In this document: one piece after another, positions 1 through 9,700 of the stretch
How positions within the stretch are numbered: the first letter of the stretch is position 1
Layout: each line of letters begins with the position of its first letter
Source of the DNA: Thecamonas trahens ATCC 50062
Taxonomy: Eukaryota; Apusozoa; Apusomonadida; Apusomonadidae
Reading direction: 5' to 3'
Assembly (NCBI RefSeq): GCF_000142905.1
Contig: NW_013657627.1
Span: forward strand, 166,674-223,425
Length of the DNA: 56,752 nt
Position numbers and translations under genes: made by a program
Notes under the pieces: model-generated
The model's input: the letters and a program-made list of their open reading frames with translations, nothing else
Database searches by the model: none
What the model was told of the DNA's origin: nothing

Positions 1-299
1 ACATTGAACATATTTTGCGTAGTTATCTTCCGCCCTGATGTTGCTCCCCGCGGGCGGCTTCAGAACAATCCCCCGCGGACAATTAATCTTGTCAAAGGTG
101 CCATACAATTCGCATAGCCCCCGATCATAGGCAGAAGCTGGGTGTGGTAGTTGTCTTCGTGTTCGGTCTCGTTCCGGCTCAACGCATTGTGTTGGCGGGG
201 TGATGGGGTGGGCGGGGTGGTGGGCGGCAGGGGGCGCGCCAGCGGGCGGGTGGGCGCGGGCGCGAGACACCCAGCTCTGCTTCGGGCCAAAGAGGCGGG
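1..299. other. 5' flank of the Hippo-like kinase gene
   Basis: I see no convincing gene here. It is the upstream region of the kinase gene that starts at 300 and presumably holds its promoter and 5' UTR. From about 195 it becomes strongly G-rich on the + strand. The window edge cuts it, so the 3' end of a neighbouring gene cannot be excluded. Confidence 0.4.
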
Positions 300-1945
300 A
301 TGGACGAGACAGTGTTTGAGCTGTCGGCAGCGGACCTGGGGCAGGACCCCAACGAGGTGTTCCAGAAAGTGGAGAAGCTTGGAGAAGGGTATGTACATGG
401 GGTGGAGGAGATGGTGGTGGTGGTGGTGGTGGTGGTGGGAGGGGGAGGAGGAGGAGCATGCGTGGCAGTTTTTTGCGGTGATGAAGGGCTTCTTATCGGT
501 TGGTGGGGGTGGGGGGGGGAGAGTGGAGGGGGGGAGAGTGGAGGGGAGGAAGGGAGGGAGGAGGAAGGGAGGGTGGAGGAGGGGGAGGCAGGCGGGGAGG
601 CAGGCGGGGAGGTAGGCGGGGAGGAGGAGGGAGCGGGGAGGAGGAGGGCGGGGCAGAGCGGGCGGGTGGCGGGGCGGGTGGAATTGGTGGGCCGAGGACG
701 GGGGGACAGCCGGCGGGTGGGATGGGAGCAGGAGGGGGGGGAAGGAGGGCAGGCGGGCGGACGGGTTACTGACCAAGACGCAATGTGTGGTGCGGGGCGG
801 ACAGATCGTATGGGTCTGTGTACAAGGCCATGCACGTGCGGACGGGCAAGATTGTGGCGATCAAGGAGGTTGCGATGGAGGACGACCTGGACGAGATCAT
901 CATTGAGATCAACATCATGAAGCAGCTGTCTGACCCGTACATTGTCAACTACTTTGGCAACTACCTGCTTGCTAACGAGCTGTGGATCATCATGGAGTAC
1001 TGTGGGTCCGGGTCTGTGGCGGATTTGATGTCTGTGTGCAAGGAGTGCCTCACGGAGGAGCAGATCGGGTGCATTATGGCGGACACGCTCAAGGGCCTCG
1101 AGTACCTGCACAAGAACAACAAGATCCATCGCGACATCAAGGCGGGCAACATCTTGATCAATGACCAGGGCCTGGCCAAGCTTGCAGACTTTGGGGTCTC
1201 CGGGCAGCTGAAGGACGACGACGCGAAGCGGAACACCGTGATCGGCACGCCGTACTGGATGGCACCCGAGGTGATCCAGGAGATTGGCTACTCGACCGGG
1301 GTGGACATCTGGTCGCTCGGCATTACGTGCATCGAGATGGCGGACTCACGGCCGCCACTGTGCAACATTCACCCAATGCGGGCCATTTTCATGATCCCGC
1401 AGCGCCCGTCGCCGACGCTGACGTCGCCGGACGAGTGGTCGGACGAGTTCAACGACTTTATTGCGTCGTGTCTTGTCAAGGAGGCCGCGGACCGGCCGAC
1501 AGCGACCCAGCTCCTCAAGCACGCCTTTGTCAACAAGAAGCACTCGCGCTCGTCGCTGTTGGAGATGATGGAGCGCGCGTCGACCATCATCGAGGAGAAG
1601 GGCCGCAACTTTGAGTCGGACGACGAAGAGGCGTCCGAGGAAGACGACGACGACGATGACTACACCGGGACCATGGCCCGCGTCGACGCGCCCGACGACG
1701 GCACCATGGTCCGCGCCTCGGCCGATTCCTCGGCTCCGGACAAGATCACGCCCGAGTACCTCGTCAAGATCACCTCGCGGAAGCAGGCTGACATCCTCAA
1801 CTCGATGCCACTCGACTCGCTCAAGGCTCTGCTTACCCAGATCGACGCGTCAATGACCCGCGAGGTGGCCGCCATCAACCAGAAGTACGAGAAGAAGAAG
1901 GCGCCCATCCTGACAGTGCTCGAGGCCAAGACGGCCGAGTCGTAA
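300..1945 (+). CDS. STK3/4: Hippo/MST-type Ste20 protein kinase with C-terminal SARAH domain
   Basis: Two exons, 300-388 and 805-1945, give 409 residues. Splicing joins GG to A across a 416-nt G-rich intron (donor GTATGT, acceptor ACAG) and rebuilds the glycine loop LGEGSYGSVYKA, which sits at the same place in animal MST1/2. Visible kinase motifs are VAIKEV (catalytic Lys), HRDIKAGN, DFG and the Ste20 activation-loop signature GTPYWMAPE. An acidic linker (EEDDDDDDY) follows. The last 60 or so residues form a SARAH-type helix with INQKYEKKKAPIL, close to the MST sequence IRQKYQSKRQPIL. In animals MST1/2 phosphorylate LATS/NDR kinases and pair with Salvador or RASSF through SARAH. That pathway role is inferred here. 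The gene converges on the carrier gene with 30 bp between the stop codons. An intron-retaining reading from 785 would lose the glycine loop, so I reject it. Confidence 0.93.
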
Positions 1946-1975
1946 AAAACCATCACCCCACCGGCCTAGTGCACA

Positions 1976-3255
1976 CTACTTGGCCGCATCACCCTCGAGC
2001 TTGAGAAGGAGCTGCGAGACGCGCTCGTAGACAGCAAAGGTGACGCAGGCGCCGGGCATGACGCGGAGGACGGTCGGGACGAGGCCCTTGTACAGGCCAG
2101 ACACGCCCTCAGAGGCAATGATGGAGCGAAAGGCGTGGAGCGCCGACGTGTAGCGGCGGGCAGTGCGGTCGACCTCGGTTTGGATTTGGAGGCGGGCGCG
2201 AATGACTTGGTATGGGTACGAGACGATCGAGGCAAACATCTTGGAGAGCGCACCAACCGCCAACGCCTCGTAAGTTGAGAGATCGCGGGCCGAGTGGGTC
2301 GAGGAGACGTCAACGGCGTCAGAGAGCATCCAGCGTGGTAGCAGCCGGATCTTGGCGTCGTAGAGCGGCGAGTAGAGGAGCAGCTTCTTGAGCTCCTCAT
2401 AGGCCATAAACTGAAAGGCGCCGTGCGAGACGCCGATGAGTGACGGGCCGAGGCCGCGGTACAGTCCGCGGATGCCCTCCTCGCCCGCAATGGTTCGGAT
2501 GGCGTGGACGACACCGCGGTACTGCCGCGCCGTCGGATCGTCGAGCTGCAGCTGCATCCGCGTCTTGACCAGCCAGATCGGGTTGGTCACCAGGCATGTG
2601 GCCAGCCCGGCCGCCGTCGCCGCGCCCATGTGCCACCCGGGCCCGAGCGGCGTACCCGGCGCCAGGCCGCGCTCTTCACGGATCGCCTCCTTCAAGCGGG
2701 TGTACGAGAGAAAGTATAGGCCCCACGCCATGCCCGAGCCCACTAAGTTCGGCGAGAGGCCCGAGTACAGACCGCGGAGGCCGTGCTTGCGTGAGATCTG
2801 CACCAGCGCTGCAACCGGCCGCCGAGGGGATGTGGGGAGAGGTGAGTCGGGCGCGGAGCCGCGCGATGCGATGCTGCTCGCAGGGGATGGGAGGGGAGGG
2901 GAGAGGAAGCAGAGGGTACATACCGTCCCATGTCGATGCGTAGCGCGGGTACTTGCATCCGGCGGTGCCGTCGTGGACTGCGGGGTGGGGAGGGGCGTGA
3001 GTGGCAGGCGGCGGGCAAACGCGGCATGGATCCCTCCTGGCAGAGGAGACGGAGGGGGAGGGGGGAGGGGGCGGGGAAGGGGAGGGGTGGGGGGGAGACG
3101 AGGGGAAGGAGGGGGCTGGGCTGGGCGGATGGGCGGATGGGCGTACCTTGGAACTTGGTCTTGACCAGGTCGAGCGGGTAGGTGGACATGGTGGCGGACA
3201 TGCCGGCCACCACGCCGGCCACCGCATGGATCGGCGCCTTAGTCTCGCTCGCCAT
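1976..3255 (-). CDS. SLC25A32: Mitochondrial carrier, SLC25A32-type folate/FAD transporter
   Basis: Three exons on the minus strand: 3255-3147, 2977-2924 and 2808-1976, giving 331 residues. Both introns (169 and 115 nt) have GTACGC/GTATGT donors and CAG acceptors, and the frame is kept at both junctions. The three SLC25 repeats are visible, with signatures YPLDLVKTK, NPIWLVKTRM and YPYQVIRARL. Two further stretches, SHGAFQFMAYEELKK and ALSKMFA, are typical of the SLC25A32/Flx1 branch rather than of carriers in general. Known members move tetrahydrofolate and/or FAD across the inner mitochondrial membrane; substrate cannot be told from sequence alone. The start is the ATG at 3255, 27 codons before the first signature, which is normal for the family. 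It converges with the Hippo-like kinase gene. Confidence 0.92.
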
Positions 3256-3522
3256 ACGAGTGCAGTGTACTGTGTCCGGCGCAGGCGCAGGCGCAGGGAT
3301 GGCCAACCACCAGGCGCAGGGATGGCCAACCACCAGTCGGCCTGTTGGGTATGTGTGTGTGGGGGGGGAGAGAGAGACTTTACGATCCAGTGGAGGTGGG
3401 AGGGTGCGGTGCGATGCGATGGGTCGCGCGGGCGGCGTGTGGGCGGGCGGTAGTGCAGGTGCGCAGTGCCCGTGACCGGGGGGCGATGAAAGGGGGTGGG
3501 GGGTGGGAGGAGGGCGGGGCGG

Positions 3523-4076
3523 CTATGTGGGCGCCGGATCGGTGCCGCGGAGGACTTCCAGCGAGTCTGGAAGGATGAGCGAGGGCTGAGCAGGCGGGGC
3601 GGCGCCGACAACGTTGATGCCAAAGGTGGGTAGGCCGTGGGCGTGGGTGACAAGCAGGTCGGCGGCGGCGTCGAGGCGGGCAGAGCGGGCGGCGGACGCC
3701 TCCTCAAAGGCGGCCAGACGCTCGGCATCGACGGTGCGCATGGCAGCGATGCGCGGATCGTCGTCGATGGCGCCTGCGGCGACGCCGCGCGCCGAGCGCG
3801 GCGCCTCGTGCGGGGCCCGCTCAAAGGCGGCGGTGGCGACAAAGGCATCCGTGTCAAGCACCGCCTCGCCCTCGCCCTGCACGCCCACCACGGAGCGCGA
3901 GTACGTCGGCAGGTCACCGACTCTACGGACTGTGCGTGGGGGGATGGGGGGGGGGGTGAGGGAGGGTGAGGGGGTAACGGTCAGGGAGGGAGGGGACCTG
4001 GGGAGGGCGTACTGTGCAGCTCACCGTCGTCGGTGAAGCCCGAAAGCATCTCGCGAGGAGGGATGTGGTCGTCCAT
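3523..4076 (-). CDS. Hypothetical protein, 156 residues, two exons
   Basis: I do not recognise this protein. Exon 1 is 4076-4013 (start MDDHIPPREMLSGF) and exon 2 is 3929-3523, with an 83-nt intron ending CACAG. Two donors keep the frame: GTACGC (used here, next residues ELHIRRVG) or the upstream GTGAGC eight nucleotides earlier (giving DDVRRVG). I prefer GTACGC because it is the donor used in most introns of this window. The product has an acidic N-terminus, an Ala/Arg/Glu-rich helical middle (AAFEEASAARSARLDAAAD) and a Pro-containing C-terminus; there is no signal peptide or membrane helix. It lies behind the carrier gene on the same strand and shares a 262-bp divergent promoter with the acid phosphatase gene. 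Confidence 0.6.
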
Positions 4077-4338
4077 GTGTGTGTGAGCGGGGGAGGGGGG
4101 TGGGTGGGGGGGGGTTGGTGGTTGGTTGGGGGTGGGGGGGGTGGAGTGGGGTGGCCTGGTCAGGCAGGTGGGTGGCAGGCGGCGGCAGGCGGCGGGTGGG
4201 CAGCGGCGGGCGGCACGCGACGGGTTGGCGTTACGACAGCGCCATTGGTCTGGTGAGAGGTGGTAGTGGTAGGCGGCCAAGTACTCAGCCGGGGACCCAC
4301 TTGTCGCCGACAGCAGAGAAGACTTTTGCAACGTGACC
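4077..4338. promoter_or_regulatory. Shared divergent promoter with one CCAAT box
   Basis: This 262-bp gap separates two start codons that face away from each other, so it must carry both promoters. It is G-rich on the + strand from about 4085 to 4210. An ATTGG (inverted CCAAT) is at 4244-4248, about 90 bp before the phosphatase ATG. I see no TATA box. Confidence 0.4.
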
Positions 4339-5685
4339 ATGATGACGTCTAACCGCGTGGTGCAGGCGTTGGCCGTGCTGGTGGTGGTGCTCGGGTGTGT
4401 GGCGGCGGCGGCGGCGGCGGTGCCGTACTGCGGGATCGCGCCGGGGGCGACAGCCGGCGAGTACGGGAGCCTCGAGGGCTCGCGGAGCCTGCTGGCGGCG
4501 GCAGCGGGGAAGCTTGTCCACGTCGATGCGGTGTTCCGGCATGGCGACCGGACGCCGGCCAATGCGGCGCAGTGCTGGCCGAACGACACGGCGGTGTGGG
4601 AGTGCGAGCTGGCTCAGGCTGTCCAGGCCTCACGCAGCATGGCCGCACCCGCCGCGTCGTACGGCGCGCTCTTCCGCATCGCGCCGGTTCCGGGCAAGAT
4701 GTTCTTTCCAGGCAACTGCGCTGTCGGCCAGCTGACGACCCAGGGCTACGAGCAGCACCTCGCCAACGGCGCTGCCTTCCGTGCCGCCTACGTCGCCGGC
4801 GCCGGCCTTCTCCCGACCGCCTTTGACCCGACAACCGTCCACATCGAGACCGACACCTCGATCCGGGTCCAGATGTCGGCTCAGGCCTTCATTTCGGGCA
4901 TGTACCCAGATCAGCTTGGCCCGAACGCTGCCGGCTCCACCGCTAGCCTGCCGCTGGTCAACATCGCCGTCCGCGACTCAGCCACTCAGATTGTCTGCCC
5001 CAACCCGGCCGTCTGCCCCGCACTCGCCTCGATCGCCGCGGACTTTGCAAAGTCCAAGGTCCTCGCTAACTTTACCGAGACTGTGGTCAAGCCTGTGAGC
5101 GACAAGCTTGCCGCCGCATTTGGCGAGAAGGACGGCGACGTCTCGCTCGGCGTCACCTTTGACTGCATGCACGCCCACGAGTGCCACGGCTTCCCGCTCC
5201 CCCCGAGCGTCCCGTCGTCGCTCTGGGCTGACCTCTCCAACGCCGCTATTGGCATGCTCGGCCTCACCTACAGCTTCCCGTCGCGGACTGAGTTTGGCTC
5301 CAACGCCATGGGTCCCATGATCGGCCAGGTCGTCGCCGACCTGCAGACCGCCGTCGCCGGCTCCTCCCCAGTCAAGATGCACATGTACGGGACCCACGAC
5401 ACGTGCATTATGCCTCTACTTGCCGCCCTTGGCCTCTACGGCGACGAGTGGTGCCCCTACGCCGGCATCGTCGCCTTTGAGCTGTACGCCGTCGACAAGG
5501 CCGTTGCCTCGCCCGCTGCTGCTGCCCTCCTTGGCGATGACACCCACGCCGTTCGCCTCCTCCGCTACGGCTCCGAGGTCACGATCCCCGGCTGCCCGGA
5601 CGTTCTCTGCCCGTGGTCGACCTTTGTCAACGTCCTCTCGCCGCTTGTCCCGTCGCCCAAGCAGTGCCACCTTGTTCACGGCTGA
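4339..5685 (+). CDS. Secreted/lysosomal histidine acid phosphatase
   Basis: A single-exon gene of 448 residues. The first in-frame ATG is 4339 (ACCATGATG). An N-terminal hydrophobic signal peptide of about 28 residues ends in an Ala run. The histidine-phosphatase catalytic motif RHGDRTP is near residue 67, and the partner HD motif, GTHDTCIMPL, is near residue 350; both are where lysosomal/prostatic acid phosphatases have them. Several N-glycosylation sequons (NDT, NFT) and spaced Cys residues fit an extracytoplasmic protein. Such enzymes hydrolyse phosphomonoesters at acidic pH through a phosphohistidine intermediate, here probably in lysosomes, digestive vacuoles or outside the cell. No membrane helix or ER-retention signal is visible at the C-terminus. 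Phytase-like activity is an alternative within the same superfamily. Confidence 0.9.
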   Translation: MMTSNRVVQALAVLVVVLGCVAAAAAAVPYCGIAPGATAGEYGSLEGSRSLLAAAAGKLVHVDAVFRHGDRTPANAAQCWPNDTAVWECELAQAVQASRSMAAPAASYGALFRIAPVPGKMFFPGNCAVGQLTTQGYEQHLANGAAFRAAYVAGAGLLPTAFDPTTVHIETDTSIRVQMSAQAFISGMYPDQLGPNAAGSTASLPLVNIAVRDSATQIVCPNPAVCPALASIAADFAKSKVLANFTETVVKPVSDKLAAAFGEKDGDVSLGVTFDCMHAHECHGFPLPPSVPSSLWADLSNAAIGMLGLTYSFPSRTEFGSNAMGPMIGQVVADLQTAVAGSSPVKMHMYGTHDTCIMPLLAALGLYGDEWCPYAGIVAFELYAVDKAVASPAAAALLGDDTHAVRLLRYGSEVTIPGCPDVLCPWSTFVNVLSPLVPSPKQCHLVHG

Positions 5686-6510
5686 AGCTCCCCTGAATGG
5701 GGTGTCTTTTCACTGCAGATCGCGCCGTGATCCACACTAATGAACGTCTTTCCATGTTCAATCCTGTTTTCCTGTGTAGCCAGGAGTCGACCAAATACGA
5801 CCGGTCGCCAAAATTGCGTTCTGAGACCGTTCCAGGAACGCTATCACATGCGCTCAGTGAGCGCGATGCAGGCTGCCCCCAGACCACTCGCGAAATTCGT
5901 CCCCTCAGTGCGATGTGGGGCGCTCCCCGTCTGCAGGCTGCATTGTTGCCGAGGGATGCACCCTCGTGGTGTACAGGGCCAGTGATGGGCCCTGTAGTAG
6001 GCCGCAGAAGTCGATGAGTGTGGAACAGGCACTTTCTCGATAACGCAGCAACATTTACACTATAGTTTATATAAAAACAAATGCGTAAAATTATGTATAT
6101 ATAGTCTACAATGTAAATTATATATTAATCGCAATTCATTCGAAATTTTATGTATTTGTATTTTTATTTCCAAAATTGGGTCAATTCTGGTCCTTTTTAT
6201 TGCTATTTCGACTGTCGTCACCCCCCATCCAGATAGACACCTGCCACACGTCATCGCTCCCACTCACATGCACGTCACGCATACTAATGTGTAGCCTACA
6301 TTCACACCGACAGGTTCATGTGAATCATATTCTTTGTAGCGTCTTTAATCGCCCGAATTTCAGTGTTTCGGTCGTACCCGCAGTCGCCAGTCACTGATAC
6401 TCAGCTCACACGCCACGCCACGCCACGCCACGCCTTGGCCCACCTCACCCACACCCGCCACCTCCTCCCTTGCCCACACCACACCCCTCCCCTCGCTTCC
6501 CGTCTCCAGA
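5686..6510. other. 825-bp intergenic region with abrupt composition change
   Basis: I find no gene here. 5690-6050 is of mixed composition with no long supported reading frame. 6050-6360 is sharply AT-rich. 6410-6510 returns to C-rich sequence with a short CCACG tandem (ACGCC repeats near 6412-6436) and is probably the promoter and 5' UTR of the gene at 6511. Phosphatase 3' processing signals should also lie here, but I see no canonical AATAAA. Confidence 0.5.
6050..6360. other. AT-rich island in a GC-rich genome
   Basis: Runs such as TATAGTTTATATAAAAAC, TATGTATATATAG and TTTTATTTCC stand out against surroundings that are mostly G+C. It has no coding potential I can defend. Possible origins are an inserted organelle DNA fragment, a decayed mobile element, or an AT-rich functional element such as a replication origin. 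The sequence alone does not decide between them. Confidence 0.55.
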
Positions 6511-6787
6511 ATGCCCACGTCGGCCAACCTCATATGGGACAGGGTGACGTCGGCGGTCGAGATCCTGTACTTTGTCTCGGGCGTCTTCCTCGCCGCCACC
6601 CTCGCCTACTACGTCTGGCTCAACCGGCGCTACACCTCGCCCACCGTAGTTGGTACGTTCTCCCTCGCCTCCTCCCGCCTCGCCTCTCTGGCCTGCTTGC
6701 AACTCACCGTCTCTTTTACCGTCTCTAGCTTGCTTCGCGGTCCTCGCCGCCACCATTGCATACCAACTCCTCGGCGGAGGCGCCTGA
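6511..6787 (+). CDS. Small two-helix membrane protein, 66 residues
   Basis: Two exons, 6511-6652 and 6729-6787, separated by a 76-nt intron (donor GTACGT, acceptor CTCTAG). The junction adds an Ala and continues as a second hydrophobic helix (CFAVLAATIAYQLL) before the stop, which supports the splice. Helix 1 is about residues 15-35 and helix 2 about 45-62, joined by the basic loop NRRYTSPT. Read through the intron, the frame would lose the second helix and end in an Arg-rich tail. I do not recognise the family. The size and topology are like small ER or mitochondrial inner-membrane subunits, but that is only a resemblance. The last 63 bp overlap the 3' end of the convergent LRR receptor gene. 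Confidence 0.65.
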
Positions 6788-9700
6788 GGTAGCGCGCAAC
6801 TTGGCGAGCTTCGCCCGCATCTGGTCCATCTCGGCCTGGAAGCTGATGCTCACCCGCAGCGCGGCGGTGGCCCTGTCGCGGGCGTCGCGTTCAAGCTCGG
6901 CAACCCGCGCGCGGAGCGTCTCGAGCTCAGCCTGCGCCGCAGCGTTGGCGTTTTGGACGCTGCTCTGCGGCGAGGGCGGCAAGTCCGCCATCGAGACCAT
7001 TAGCGACTGCCACCGCGCGCCAGTGGTGGCGCCGGCGCGGACTGCCGGTGTGGCCTTGCCCTCGGGGCGCCCGAGCCCGAGAATGTGGAAGATCCTCCAG
7101 TTGCGCGCCCGGATCGACGGGACGAGCCGCAGAAACGGAAGGATGGCGACAAGGCCGTAGATGGCAAACGTGGCGAGCGCGTTGTACACCGCCACGTTGT
7201 TGAGCACCTCGGGTATGCCCTCGAGCTTGTACTCGCTTGCCGACGACGCCTGATACACCCGCAGCGCCGACTGGGTGACAAGGAACGAGAAAATGACCGA
7301 GCAGAGGCCCACAATCTCCGCCAAGTTGCCGAGTGACGTCGAGTACGGCGCGTACCAGCCCTGGATGGCGAGTGAAATGGTGAGCACTACCGTGACCCCG
7401 ATCGACGAGAGCGACGCTGTTGCCGAGCCCGCTACCGCCAGCGCAAGCAGCGCTCGACGCACGGTCAGCACCTTCTCGAACCACCACGCTCCTCGGCGGA
7501 ACGACTCGAACAGAATCGAGTACTGCAGCCGCACCGCGCCATGCCGCAGCTCACCGCCGCGATGGTGCGCGTTGAGCAGGTGGAAGACCCACACAAAGCC
7601 GGCCACGTACACCACCATCAGCAGCGAGCCCGGAATGTACATTGAAAAGTACTCGTGCGAGTTAAAGCATCGGATCCACGGAACAGTCGTCATGTAGCTG
7701 ATCGACTGCTGCTTGCCCTGCTCCAGCGGCGTGTTGTCGCGCGAGCACGCGTACAGCTCAAAGTACGTCGACATGACCGGGAAGAACATGATGTACCCGG
7801 TGAGGACCACAACTGCAAACAGAACCTGTCCGGCGGTCCTAACACGGACCGCAAAGAGCTTGTGCGCCACAGCCACGCGGACTGCCCCGTCGTCCGAGCT
7901 CTTGACCGATGCCACCATTCGGATCTTGCACAACCACTGGTACACCACCCAGACCCCAAATAGAACCGAGATCGCAACCACAAGGCCGAGTGGGAGGAGC
8001 ATGACAATAAGAAACATATCCTGGTATGTCAGCGATGGATGCTGGCACACCAGCGGCGCCACAGACACCAGCAGCTTGTTGAGCGCCACAATGAACGAGC
8101 CCCACTTTGGCCAGACCACAAGTCCATTGGTTACCGCCGCAAGCGTCTGAAAGTAGACCACGAACGACTTGAAGACGCCTGACGCGACGGCAAGCGCCTC
8201 GCGCACGTCGCGCACCGGAGTCTCGCCCAGAAACCCGCCCACGGCATCGCGGTCGTCCTGACCGTCAGAGTGCGCGCGCGCGAGCAGCGCAGTTCGCTCG
8301 TTGCGGCCGTCACCACGCCCACTCCCGCCCTCGTCCGGCGGCAGCGACTTTCGCAGCAGCGAGTACACGACATAGTACGTCGTCGCAAAGAGTGCAAGCA
8401 TTGTCTCTACCCACGATGGCTCCACAAAGGCGACTGCCACGCAGAAAGAGACATAGAGCGAGGTAACCTGGATGAGCTCGCCACGATACGCGGTCAGAAA
8501 CTCGCGCAACGTCCGCTGCTCGTGAAAGTGCTCCCGGATCCGCTGCATCTGTGGCGACGGGTCCCGAGTCCGGATGAGGATGGCCAGGCCCATAAAGATG
8601 AAGAAGAAGATCAAGCCAAAGACTAGCGTCCATGGCGACGAGATGAGCCCTGTACACTGCCGGCAGCCGACAGCAGTCCGGAAAAAGCCGGTCTCGCACT
8701 TGCCGCACAGCCGCTCCGAGTGGCCCCACCGACAGACCTCATCCACAGGCTTGCATGAAAACTTGGACAGCGTCTCCCCGTTCTCGCCTCTCACAATGTT
8801 TGGCGTGCACTCGAGCCGACCCGCAGGATTGCACGCAATCTGATCAGCTGGCACAGGCAGCGAGGTACATCGGATGAGCAACACCGCCGCGTCGGCACTC
8901 GGCGACGGCCAGTAGCCCTTGGAGACCACCACCGCCGTCGACGCCACCGACACTGTCTCGTTTGCACTCGGCGCGTGCACAATGCACTCTTTTTCGTCGT
9001 CGCAGTACGTGGCAAGCGAGTGGCAGCCGCTGCCGTCCGCCTGCACCTTGCCCCAGAACCGCGGCGAGCACCGGCAGAGCGTCCGGTGGTAGTAAGTCGC
9101 GTCCACGTGGATCTGCGCCCGCGAGTGCGGCGCAGTCAGGCCCGGGCACACAAAGTTGCCGTCGACTGTCCCCTGCACAACCGTCGTCCAGTCCGGCTGC
9201 AGAAACGTTGGCAACTCCGCGCCTAACTTCATCTGCATGTCCATGCCACGCAAGCCGAGAAACTGCAAGTTCGTCTCCAGCGCCGGCCCGTACACTGCCG
9301 GCAGGCTTCCGCTAAGCGCGTTGTTGCTCAGATCCAAAAACTCGAGCGAGAACGGAAGCGTAAACGAAAAGAACGTTGTCGACTGCGGCAGCGGCCCGCC
9401 CAGATTGTTGCCCTGGAGGTCCAGGTGTGAGATGCCTGGAAATACTTCGAAAATCGTCGGCATGAGTGAGCCAGAGAGTCCGATCTGCGCCAGTGCAAGC
9501 GTTTTGAGCCTCGCATACCCGGTTTGCAAGCCCTGTACACATGAGAGCAGCGCAGATTCCACACCAATGTCCGAGGCAATGAGCATGGACAAGATGTCAC
9601 CCATGCGAAGCCGCCTACCCCCGCTCAGCGGTCGTATCGGGTTGCCACTCACATCCAGAAACGTCATCAGCGAGGTATACGCACACTGCGTCACCTTGTT

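Noticed and set aside
151-615. Gly/Trp-run frame over the G-rich intron
   Set aside because: Translation of a GGT microsatellite within an intron.
785-804. Start of the kinase gene near 785 without an intron
   Set aside because: It would lose the glycine-rich loop; the 300-388 exon restores it exactly.
179-1129. Long minus-strand frame rich in Pro/Arg/His across the Hippo-like kinase gene
   Set aside because: It is antisense to a clear kinase and made of GC-rich low-complexity sequence; no domain is visible.
2676-3917. 413-residue minus-strand frame over the carrier introns and the hypothetical gene
   Set aside because: Pro/Ser/Arg-rich, runs through introns of supported genes, and no conserved motif.
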